This document shows positions 32,969-43,726 of a stretch of 64,000 bases of DNA, one piece after another; the stretch's first letter is position 1; each line of letters begins with the position of its first letter. Source of the stretch: Phialocephala subalpina (lineage: Eukaryota > Ascomycota > Leotiomycetes > Helotiales > Mollisiaceae); contig FJOG01000035.1 of assembly GCA_900073065.1 (NCBI GenBank), positions 490,317 through 554,316 of the forward strand, read 5' to 3'. The position numbers were made by a program, and so were the translations under genes. The notes below the pieces were generated by a model. That model was not told where the DNA came from. It did not search any database and saw only the letters and a program-made list of their open reading frames with translations.

Positions 32969-33764
32969 TCTAAGTTATAAGAGGTTTGAAGGCAAAGAAA
33001 TTACCCTTGCTTCCTATTACAGTGTACTAAACTAAATCTTCTGAGTGATTCACAACCAGAGCGGTGGATCGACTCTCGAGTCACTCATGTGGAGTCGCGC
33101 TAGTCCCCCCTAACGAACAATCATGGGGCATATACGAAGGTCCCGGCCAAAAGTCACAGGACTACAGGGCTTCAATCGCTAAAATACCCTGAAGAAGAAG
33201 ATCTCTAGGCTCTCAATCGCTGAATTCTCACTGGGTTCAGGCCCTTCGTCATTGTCGCAGTAGGGTAGCACTCGCTACACAATATACCCTGTAAAGATCA
33301 GCCCAACGCCCGGTAGTCCACGTATCTGTGACGCCGTCCTTGATTTTGACAACTCAGGCAAGAACCTTCCTTTCTTCCACGAACTCCCAACATCTTTGGT
33401 GAACCTTTGAAACCCAACGATATCCCAACAGGCGCACCACGTTCTCCCTCACTCGTGTCCACAATACGACCGTTGCACACACCCTCCAACATCATTGCAT
33501 CAGATTGCGCCACTTTCCTTGTCAGGTAAACCTTGCGAATAACATTGGGACAGCGCTACTTCAACTGACTCTCATCTGAGTAAACGCATCCTGTGTTCTG
33601 ATATCTGGTGAGTACCTCTGTCCAAATGTATGAAGAGTGCAGCGCTGACTTTCGAAGGCGACCTTTTCCACGAACTTCCTCCAAGTTTTCCATCACCTCG
33701 ATACCCGCACTCATTTCCACCGCGAAAGCTGGGCCGCAGAAATTGCGCATATCCATTCCGATTA
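32969..33764. other. Intergenic, no gene supported
   Basis: Short frames only. A minus-strand frame at 33298-33513 has some coding look but no start context or family. Confidence 0.3.
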
Positions 33765-35115
33765 ATGATTGAGGTCGACAAAAGGGGCGCAGGCGATTTA
33801 AATCCAGGAAATACTACCGCTTCTTTGGATGCCGAGAAGCTTGACATCGAGAAGAGCGATAGCAAGGAGACCTTTACTGTCACCAACGCAGATACTTTCA
33901 TGATTCATGGTATTAAGAAGAAGAAGCGTACCCGCCCCTTGAAGGAGTTTACTGTTTTCCCCAAGCTACCATCGAACTTCACATCAACATTTGGAAGGAG
34001 GCTTGCCTCATCGAGCCGCGATTGATCGACATCTTTCCAGGATATTGTGATGACGACGGCGCCGATTATGGCGAAGAACAAGAGTATCTCGAAACCGTGT
34101 TCTCCCTTCGGAAACCTGTTCAGATTCAAGATCTCGGTGCTTTGCACACGGCTGCTGGGCAATCGATACCTTCAGTCCTTCATACCTCCCGGGAGTCACG
34201 ACGAGCTGCATTGGAAGTCTATTCTCTCGCATCCGGTAGAACAATCCAGATGACTACAGAATCTGGTAGCACACTGTCTCTTACCCACGCACCAAAATTT
34301 ACATCAATTGGGATTGCGACATCGCCTGTCCTATAGACTGCCTCCACCTACTTGATTATGACGATAATCGAGGAGAGAAGCCACCGATCCGAGCCTCAGC
34401 GATCAGATATATGAAATCGGAAATGAACATGCGCCATCTTGCAATCTCCTTGAAGTAGTTAGACAGGTTCCAAGGCTTCTTGCCAAAACTTCGTCTCCGT
34501 AAGATCATGGTCTATCTTGCTCCTGAATTAGACGATTGGAGGAGGTCAGAACCTCAGAAGACCGTGAGCTATCACTGCTACGGGTCTGGCCTCGATCGAT
34601 ATAGACCTGAGTTTGTCGATGCAAAGAATTATAGAGATAGAGGGTAGCTATACAATAGCAAGAAGCGTGATGTGGACGGCGACCGCGGGATTTACGATGA
34701 CCGCGATCCATATACACCAGACGTTGGTGATGCTCAAATCTCCTGCGCGGAGAAGGAAATTACTGCTGTTGTAAAAAAGCTTAAGACTAAGGTCGGTGGA
34801 GCATCCAATTGGATGCTTCCTCAATTCAAGTTGGTGGTGCTCGCGCTCATCGAGCGAAAGGACTGGCGAGATCATCGAAACGAAGAGCATTTCTTAGACG
34901 CCGACTCCTGCAGCTCTGACTCGACCGATTTGGATCAAACCACTCTGACTCCGACGACGAGGAATAGGCAGAGAGCAGGTTGGGATTTCAGTATACGGTT
35001 GGCAATGCGTGTGAAGCCGAAAAGAACTGCGCCTTTTTGCCTTTGGGAAAGCATAACGAGTAATTGCGTGCGTCTCTCAAAGTGTTGGCGTTCCGTAAGA
35101 GTTTGGATCTGTTAG
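33765..35115 (+). pseudogene. 2EXR-domain protein gene 1, two frameshifts and two stops
   Basis: The ATG at 33765 opens a 68-codon acidic leader, then the 2EXR start LKEFTVFPKLP. One base is missing at about 33970, after which another frame carries the core IELHINIWKEACLIEPRLID and SVLHTSRESRRAALEVYSL. A run of four A at 34294-34297 needs one more base to enter KIYINWDCDIACP. TAG codons occur near 34458 and 34650 in that frame. The shared Lys-rich tail module (SNWMLPQFKLVVLALIERKD) follows near 34800. 2EXR proteins are a large fungal family related in sequence to F-box-like leaders; their role is unclear. The whole gene is readable, so decay is recent. Confidence 0.7.
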
Positions 35116-36269
35116 GATTGGTTTCTGAGTGCGGCCACTTCGGCCTCAGACGATTATCTCCTTGTCATTTGACCTTAAGGGATGCTTTGTAGTAGTACCC
35201 GAAATGATTTTCTCTCAGAGGCCTGAGTTGCTTTTCTTTCCCCAGCTTTGTAGCAGTTGAGCAGAACAGAGACTTTAGATAGAGAATACAGCTTCTTTGA
35301 GAAATCAGACCCACGTTTCTGCAAATGTGATCCACCGAGGGTCAACAGGAAAGGTAGGAGAGGCTCACTGTCGCAAGTAGACATCAACAGCGTTCACCAG
35401 TACGATGTAATGTAAACATGGAATCCAATCCTTGTTATACGGTTTAAGGCACTGTGTGTGATTTTCTTTTTCCAATCTGCCCTTTCATAGATGCTTTAGC
35501 CCGCGGACCAAGATGAATCCTTTACACTTCTAAATTATAGCATTTAGGCAGGGGATAGTGTTGCAAGAATCTCTGTGCCTTTGTAAGGATGCAGATGCTC
35601 GAGCATACCGAGTTTTGATGGTCATAAGAGGTCCAGGAAGTTTGTATGTTGAGTTGCTGGAGATAAGCTACCTGCATAACTTCAAAAGTTTGATGTCAAA
35701 AGAAAGATGAAAACGTTGCTTGTATGTCTTTCATACAACGAAAAGATACTCGTAATGCTTCTTGATTCGGTTGCTTTATTTTGCCCGAGTTCTTCCTGCA
35801 CCGGAGAGCTCTGAAGTTGAAAGGGACTGGGTCACGTGAATTCGCTCTAAGGCCATTGCGCCTGCTCGAAACGAGTAAACGACACGGCAGGTATTTCAAC
35901 TCAGCAAGCACCCACCTTCAAACCATTCTCTTCATCCAACTTTCAACATTCGAGGTCAACATCCGCAAGTAACGATACTGTCTACCGCCAGCAGACGCGC
36001 ATCGAGCTCTCCAGGAACAGTCTCTCGAATATTTGCCTTGCGCAAAGCAGCTAAGCAAACTCAACTTGGAAGTCACGCCGTCTGCCTTGACGCATCAGAA
36101 ACTGTAATTTTGAATGTGTTCTTCGCATTAAGAGCGTAGTACTGACACATCACAGGCACTACAATATCGGACGTCTTTTCAGTCTTCCGGTAACCTGGAG
36201 ACCTGCGATTTCCTGGATCGCTACTCCCTCGAGTACATCTATTCCGCTATCTCGCGCCTATTTACTACG
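35116..36269. other. Intergenic between 2EXR genes, no gene seen
   Basis: No supported frame or repeat; the last few hundred bases are presumably the promoter of the 36270 gene. Confidence 0.35.
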
Positions 36270-37396
36270 ATGGAAACTATCAACGAGAGTTCTGTGGAGT
36301 CTGGCTCTGCCTCCCCGAGGGTTGGCGACATCAATGGCGCCACGGATCAGAATATCGACAACAAGCCTGGCGACGGTCTCCGCCAAAATATCCCTCTCAA
36401 AGAGTTCACTCTCTTTCACAAACTACCTATTGAGCTGCGCCAGAATATCTGTAAGGAAGTCTGCTTCGTACCTCGAGTCATCGATGTCTTCCTTATCTCG
36501 ACCGTGGCTATAGAATAGGATGAAGAGGATGGGTACGACTACGAAGAAGTGTATGATGAAGAGCATGCGCTTGATATGCTCTTCGAAGGCACGGGCGACG
36601 TCGCCACGAAACTTACGACAATCACTGCTCGCACCGCGCCAGCTGTCCTTCATGCTTCGCAAGAGTCTCGAGAGGTTGCTTTGAGATACTACAGCCTCGA
36701 TTCGGTAAGTCAGTGAAGACCACCCTCACTGGTGGTGCTACTTTAGTATACTCTACTCCTTCAAAGGTGTATGTCAACTGGAAGTCTGACGTTCTCTGCC
36801 CCACGACAACCTTCGAACTCGTGGACTATCGAGGCGAAGGCAATGCTCGGGGTACGGGACTGACGGAGCTGAGATTCAACACCAAACTACGCAGAATAGC
36901 TGTCACCTTAGATCAGCTCCACAGTGTCAAGAGTTCGTTGCCAAACTTAGCTCTTGACGAGGTCATTGCCTATATAGCTCCAGGTCTAGGGGCCAGGGAG
37001 GAAGCTCAGGCAGAGGCGAACATGGAAGGCTGTTCTTGCTGTCGATATATCAACACCAACTCAAGATTTGCCATCACCTTTAACGAGCCGCACAAGTACT
37101 TGAAGAATACCCCCGCCGTGTCAGCTGAGCGATCCGAAGAAGTCAAAGAAGGTATGGAAGTTACGCCAGCTGAGAGAGCCGAAGAAGATGAAGAAGTCGA
37201 CGAGGACGAAGAAGAGGAAGATGACTACGGAGATTGGGAAGCATTCGTACCACATATCAGAAAGCCTGAAGTCAAGTCTGCGAAGAAAAAAATCAAGACT
37301 GTGGTGGATGAGCTCTCGAAGAAGGCCGGAAAAAAGGGCTGGAAGCTCCCCGAGTTCAATGTCAAGGTCATGGAGATCCATGACAAAGACATTTAG
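36270..37396 (+). pseudogene. 2EXR-domain protein gene 2, one stop and one frameshift
   Basis: The ATG at 36270 starts an acidic leader, then LKEFTLFHKLPIELRQNICK and PRVIDVF, the 2EXR signature. TAG at 36516-36518 interrupts just before an acidic stretch; the same frame continues through PAVLHASQESREVALRYYSL. One base is missing near 36714, after which TTLTGGATLVYSTPSKVYVN, an LRRIAV segment, an extended Glu/Asp-rich stretch and the Lys-rich tail (SKKAGKKGWKLPEFNVKV) run to the stop at 37396. If both lesions are real the gene is dead; the N-terminal 82 codons alone would not make a full domain. It is a tandem paralogue of the 33765 gene, 1.2 kb away. Confidence 0.7.
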
Positions 37397-38733
37397 CGAA
37401 CACATTGGCAAAATTGACTTGGCGTGGCTGCGAACACTCCCCATGAAGTCACTGCCATTAGGCATACGAAATCATGGAAGCGTGCCACGAGCTGGATGGG
37501 TCGGAGAATGTGAAATATACTGGCTAGGATCCCGCTGACTATGCGTATGAAATCGCTGGCACCGCTTTCTTCCGTATGTATCTCTAGCAACTTTATCATA
37601 GCATAGCAGAACAAAATAAGAGCATGTACATACATCCCTGGGTTCCTAATATTTGAATTAATCACTTCACACTTCCTTCCCCAAGTCTGCTACGCGGTAA
37701 GTTGAAGTTTCGCATCAGTGAAGGCCACCCACACGATCCTCCCAGATCCCCAGTCATTCCTGACTGCCCACTCGCCACCGCAACCCAATACATCTTCAAA
37801 TATACAAACCATTCCATTCAAGTGGATATGTCGTCGTGGATAAGAGTGAAGTAGCCCGTCCTTAGAATGACCACATCTCTAAGGCTTGACTACGGGTGCC
37901 CCCGGTTCAGGTTACATCCCTGAATGCCGGGGATAACATCCCGCAAAATTTCCTATGAACCTAGTAGGTTTTGCTTCGTGTTCTTATTGATTCTCGCGTT
38001 TGCTTTGCGGCGCTTCAAAAGGGAAAAGAAAGAGCTTCCTTTCGTGCCCGTTTGTTTTTGTTGGTGTGTGATTTTGGTGGGCCGATAAGTGCGGACTCGG
38101 AAGGCTATACAGTGTGGCAGTAGTGTAGGTCGATCGATTTGTTACCGACTCGAAGCGAACCAACACCTGAATCAACTTTATCATTGGAGCGAGGGGTGTG
38201 TACAAGAAGGCCTGATAGCATTGAACATAGACGTGATTGCAGATTTAATGCTTTTTTGTTGGGTCCAAGATGGTACTTTGTTGGCATCAACCACGCTTGC
38301 CAAGGTCAGATTATCAAACAGCCATAAAAAAAGTCAAGACATGCATGTTTTCTGGTGCATATGTAGATATGTAAAATGACAGACAAAAGTATGAACTCAC
38401 TTGACTCCCAAGCCTCGTAATACACTATGACAGAACAAACAAAGGAGATAAAGTGCAACAAAAACAGCTGAAACTACATACGGGAGTCTTGAAAAACCCA
38501 GAAGTCGTCAATACATTCACGCACTTGCAAATGCATCTCTAGATTGTCTAAATCTGCCAATATCCTACATTCTAAAATAACCTCTTCTAATGCTAAGACC
38601 GACCTGAAGAGTACCTGATTCTGAGGGCCAGCTATTGCACTTTATCCAATGCTTTGCCAATCCGACATGCAAACATCCACCAGCTGTTAATCTGAACATT
38701 ACCTCCCCTGCGCATCTCACAGGACCCGACCAC
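37397..38733. other. Intergenic, no gene seen
   Basis: About 1.3 kb with short frames only, lying between the 2EXR gene (+) and the PAQR receptor gene (-), which converge on it. Confidence 0.35.
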
Positions 38734-40102
38734 CTAGGGAGCCCTACACTCATTTGGATGAGCGTGCAGAAAGTCGAATGCTGTCAAGATTCCCATGACA
38801 TGAGCCAACCCGGCAAGTAAGACCATAATATGGAGCCATTGATGACTTGCACCAAAAATATCGAAAGTCTTTCTGAACCATCTTTCAGGAAACTGGAGAT
38901 GAGGTTAGTGTCGCTTTAACAAAAGAACAGGTAGGTATGTGACGATTGTACCTTGATGGCGTACGCTGAAGCGCCCAAAGTGTTCAGGCCCAAAGTAACC
39001 AAGACCCATTTGAGACCCATACGCTGGCTTTGGAGAACCCAGCCATATTTGATGATCCCGTGGACCACAGGTATGATTGACGAGAAGGCCAGGCTACCAA
39101 ATGTAGCTGCGCGGATTGGTCGAAGAAACGGGTCGCTGAATCGGGGCTGCATCGTTACAACTGAACATGCTATGGCAAATGTTGACAACTGAATACGATG
39201 TTTGTAAGCCGAAGGGCCTGGGAAGGAATAAAATTTGGAAGTGCCCATACCAGTGACCAGTACACCCATTGCATTTTCTTATCGCAATAGAACCCGTAGT
39301 ATATCAAGGGCACAGTAGCTCCCCACATGAGCAGGATAACTCCTTGGAAGTCAAGCTGCATCCCTAACTTGTCCATCTTCGGACTATGATTCATAATCGT
39401 ATGGAAGCTGCATGAGTTTTAGAGAGAGACTCAATACGATTTTGAAAAGGACTGCTAACGAACGTTGCAGAAAGAAGAAAGCATATTGCAACCCCGGCGA
39501 AATAGATTGAACAGACTCCGAGGTCAGCACTGGTCGCGACTTTATATCGCGGCGGAATCTCTGTTCTAAAAATGTAGATTGGCAGGACTGCAAAAAGGAC
39601 TGATCCAATGAGATGAGAGTATATGTTGACTGTTTCGTGATCAGCAAATGAAGGTTCGCGTTCGGGGGAATAGCAATCGACCAACCAGACTCATTGTGAA
39701 GATAGGCCCAGCTCTCGAAGGATTTCCTCAATGACCCAGAAGCCGGCCTTTGCCAAGTAAGACTTTGCCGTACAGTGGTGTGTATGTGGGGGTCAACTTA
39801 CCGGTATCCAGTCTCTATAAAGTGGTTGTCCTCCCTACTCTGGCTGATTAGCTGTCCTGCACTTCACCGCCTCGGCTTGTAATATGGTTTGGAAGAGGTC
39901 TTTACTGCTGCCAGAGAGCTATTAATGTTAGTGAGGAGGCACCACCAATCGATTCGAGGGACTTACGAAGTTCATCCCACCGTTTGAGCAGCATCTGCTG
40001 TCTCTGTTGTGTATGGTCGTCGGGATCGTGTTGAATGAGGTACGCCGCCTCTTCGCGTACAGGTGTCGCAGCCTTGCGATTTCGTGTTCCATTAGGCGCC
40101 AT
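38734..40102 (-). CDS. PAQR / adiponectin-receptor-like (hemolysin III superfamily) membrane protein
   Basis: Seven exons (40102-39967, 39856-39802, 39747-39686, 39629-39464, 39407-39251, 39188-38952, 38892-38734) join in frame to 323 residues. The N-terminal cytosolic part leads into REDNHFIETGYRPASGS, FESWAYLHNESVNIYSHLIG (the first conserved His/Glu motif), then seven hydrophobic helices, FHTIMNHS with its His, and a C-terminal GASHQWLHIMVLLAG carrying the HxxxH metal motif. Fungal relatives (Izh-type) affect sterol, zinc and lipid signalling; activity here is inferred from family. The exon junctions were chosen because they rebuild the family motifs; two donors are non-consensus (GTTGGT and GTTCGT). 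Intact. Confidence 0.88.
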
Positions 40103-41283
40103 CTCTGCTGTTACAGTAGCTGTTGGTCACGAGGACGGTTGAACCCTCAGAAAAGTCTTCTCTTCTTGATCTAGGAAATTCGTAGGGTCAAAGACTTGGC
40201 CGAAGACGCGAAAGGACGAATCTTGAAGAAATACAAAATAAGCTTGAGACTTCTGTCGCTCCCTCAAATGTTGGAATCCGTCGGGCGCGTAACCTTGTGA
40301 CTGCTCCCGTGTGACCGGGCATGGTTTCATTTCAGAGGCAGGGTGGACGGCGCACTATAGCGGCTAGAGTAGACAGTGCTTAATTTTCGCGAATAGTATA
40401 TTTAAACCTTATTTTTTGCTTCAAATATAAATATAATTAATTATTAAATTAGTAAAGTATCTATATAATCTCTATAAACTACTTTATAGCTTATAAAAAT
40501 AAACTTTATATCTTTTTTCAATAGAATAATATTATACTATATTATTTAAAGTTAAGTATTATATGCGAATAGAGCTACATAATAACGCTAGAAGCACACC
40601 CCACGGCTTATTACTACTACCTTACAGCGCCCTGCAGCACTTACTCGTTACAGCATCCTACAGCACCTACAGCACCTATAGCACCCTACAGTACCTACAG
40701 CACCTTGCAGCATCTACAGCGCTTAAAGCCCTTACTGCTAAACCCCAGCACCTTAACTTCTCAGCCCCCCTTAGCGCCCGGACGAGTTATAGCGCAACCA
40801 CAGAGGACTTTAGTGAGGTCACGTACTAAACGCAATACTAATAATAGCGCAACGGATAATTATTATTTTATTGCATCGTTAACAATTTATTGCGTATTAA
40901 TGCATTAAAATATAATAATAATAATAATATAAAGCGAGTTGAATTTATTAAATGCGTATATTAATTACATTTTAAAAAGGTGCAAATATCAAATTTTTAA
41001 TAAAGTTCGCATTGTCCACTCCGGCCGCTATGTGCGCCCCTTGGGTGGTCGCTCAGCCACAAAACGCAATTCCGGCCCGACCCTTCGGGTTGCCTCCAGA
41101 CAATTGTCGCACAAGTATGCGCCGAACAGGGGCTCCAACAAAATGGGAAGCAATAGGTATAAATTGATCAATTTCGCGCCTTACAGTCATCTCGTTCGTC
41201 TTCTTGTATGTCTTGATAAGGTTATCGAATAATTGCAATCTCGTACTCCCATTCTTCTCTCCTATCGAGCTTTTGCAGTATCT
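40103..41283. repeat. AT-rich, repeat-bearing island, possible RIP-degraded element
   Basis: From about 40380 to 40560 and 40830 to 40990 the sequence is strongly AT-rich with very many TpA steps, unlike the flanks. Between them, 40600-40720 contains a minisatellite-like series of TACAGCACC variants, and 40909-40930 holds an ATA/ATT microsatellite. From 41000 to about 41130 a sharp return to GC-rich sequence follows (GGCCCGACCCTTCGGGTTGC). The TpA excess and abrupt borders suggest a relic of a repeat hit by repeat-induced point mutation; no transposase or reverse transcriptase reading is visible. Confidence 0.5.
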
Positions 41284-43107
41284 ATGGCCCCTTCAACACC
41301 ACCGCCAAGAGAGGGACCGGGCACTGGCACAGTTGGCTGGGTATCGGGTCCAAATGGGCGAGGTACTGCCGACCTCGTCATATCGTGCCTCCTCACCCTA
41401 GGGCTCTGTGTATGGAGCGCATTACATCTCAATATTCCAGCAAAGGACGAAAGCCGCCGCCAGTATTGGCTACGACGCGTGAAGTGGTCGGTTTGTGGAG
41501 TACTCATTCCTGAGATTGTCGTGCTGTTAGCTTGGAGACAATGGACTTCGGCTGGAAGACTCACAAGCGGGGTCAACAAAGTTCTCAACGATGCAGAGCA
41601 TCAATCTTCTTCATCAAACGCTAGTTCAACATCGAAATCATCTGGAGTTGACGTGAGAGCTCCCAATCTATCCTAAACCCATGTACCCAGCGTTGACTTT
41701 CTCCAGGAGCCAGAAAACCAATATCGCGGTCTTTTCCCACAACGAAAGCATCCTTGGACGAACGTGCATAGCTTTTATGCTGGCGCAGGTGGATTTGTTT
41801 TTGACCTAGAACAGTCGGATGGCGGATACGGCGTCGAACCTTTCATATCTAGCCCTCAACGGCTCACCCTGACTGCTCACGGTGTGCTACTCCTGGCAAA
41901 ATGCGGACTTCTACCCGACCTTGATGAGCGAGAAATCCAGGATAAATCGAAAACAGATGGCTTGGCAAAAGCACTGGTCCTCCTACAGGCGAGCTGGATG
42001 CTCCTTCAGACCTTTGGTAGAATGGCCACACACATTCCTACGTCGTTGTTGGAGGTGAACACCATCGGGCATATTCTGTGTGCTTTTGTTGTATACTTGC
42101 TATGGTGGAACAAACCAAGAGAGATACATGAGCCAACAGTTTTGAAGGGTGATTGGGTTGACTCGATGTGCGCGTATATGTACATGAGCAGTCGGATGAG
42201 TGGGACTAGGGTCAAGGGCCACTTCAAACCAAGATCTTGGGTCATCCCCGAATTGAAGAAATGCGTGTATCTGGAGTACGAGCATGAATCCACTTCACCG
42301 GGCCTATCTAATGATGTCTTTATCGATACAGTCGAGCAGATTGAAACTCAGGCATTATCATCTCGAAAGAAACCGACATCCTTGAATGACTCATCGGATT
42401 CGCAACTGTCTGGCGCTTTCGAGCTCCAACCATCCCGATACCTGGACTCTCAGAAAACAGTCAGTCGCAAGTTAAAGATGGGCTGGACTCCGGAGCCTAA
42501 TTATGACAACGCAACTCTGCGTAAGACGCGACACAGGCTCGCCGCCGCTGCGGTCCAGAAACATCCTGCATTGAAAGCACGCTTCAGCAGATTGTTGAGG
42601 TCCGACTTGGAGGATCCGAGCATTACCGAGACTCCAACTTATGAGCCTCTTATTGAACAACTAGTAGTTCATCAGGCTCGAAATTGGCCCTCAGACTTCT
42701 TACTGCCTGGTCTTGGAGGAGAGTTGATGGGTATAGCCCTTTGGTTTGCGACTATGGCCTACGGCGGGGTGCACATCGCTGCTTGGCACGAGTTCTTCCC
42801 TACTCGGGTTGAGCGACAGTTATGGCGCCTATCTTCTGTATACATCGCATGTTCTGGACTTCTCTGGCTGCTGATGAACATTTTTGGAGCGATCAGCCCA
42901 TGGGCAAGCACATATTGGGATAGATTCATATCGTTTCAAGCCCTCTGGGTCGAATACATTGTTTACGGGGTCACGGCTACAGCTTGTGGTCTTCTTTATA
43001 CTTTTGCAAGGGCCTTTTTGGTAATTGATGCTATTGTTTCGTTACGACAGTTACCGGCACAGACTTACAATACACCACAGTGGTCGGAGGTTATACCGCA
43101 TCTATAG
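41284..43107 (+). CDS. Uncharacterised fungal multi-pass membrane protein
   Basis: Exons 41284-41652 and 41707-43107 encode about 589 residues. The N-terminus has the pattern GWVSGPNGRGTADLVISCLL followed by a helix and LHLNIPAKDE, then a second helix (CGVLIPEIVVLLAW). After a Ser-rich linker comes HSFYAGAGGFVFDL, then VNTIGHILCAFVVYLLWWNKP, a long cytosolic stretch, and about four C-terminal helices. This layout, with NGRGT, HLN and WWNKP anchors, is a family I have seen repeatedly in filamentous ascomycetes without an assigned function. The start is the first ATG in the frame. The intron is 54 nt with donor GTGAGA. Intact. Confidence 0.82.
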
Positions 43108-43726
43108 AAGAAATGTAATCAGCCTCTGCTTGCGCTCCCATCTCAAGCACAATTATGAGTCAGGTATCGATACTGGCCTAGCAAAATATCCCAATGGCTG
43201 ATGATAGATATTAATAGTTGGAAGTCTACTTTGCTTCGAGCGAAGTCTGCAGCAAAGATTTAACAGGTAGAAATAAGATGTTCATGACTTTCGAAGAAAA
43301 ACTATGCAAAGGACGGATTTTGCAAATAACTTCTCCCGAGGTTCTCAAATCGTGACACAATGTCCAACCCGAAGAGTTATTTTCAATGTCGGTCTACGTG
43401 AAATAGCTTAAAGTTGCTGAGGAAAACAAAGAGCTGAAATGCATGGAAAAGCGAACTTGTACGAAATCCTGAAATAATGCGGTGGCAGTCAGCAGCTTTG
43501 CTCGACCTCCCTAGCTGGGTACGAGTATCTTCCTCCATGTCTCGTTGTCCCAGGGCGTCATGAAAGCTTTTGGTTTCTTAGGTATTTAAGCTTGGTAAGT
43601 ATAATGAGCAATTTGCTCAACTATGGCCCTCGTACTCGTGAGCTCATCTTGACCCTTCAACTCTAGCCTCCTATCTCAGACGTTGCCCAAACACTAGTTT
43701 ATACCTCTAAGTAATTTCTACCCACC
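43108..43726. other. Intergenic between convergent genes, no gene seen
   Basis: No supported frame or repeat. Confidence 0.35.

Noticed and set aside
33298..33513. Minus-strand 71-codon frame
   Set aside because: No family, no start context, and no support beyond a mild coding look.
36516..36720. Explaining the 2EXR gene 2 stop and frameshift by introns
   Set aside because: Available GT-AG pairs would give introns far below the usual minimum or remove conserved residues.
40600..40720. TACAGCACC repeats considered as a CRISPR-like array
   Set aside because: Units are short, directly adjacent and degenerate, without unique spacers, and the genome is eukaryotic.
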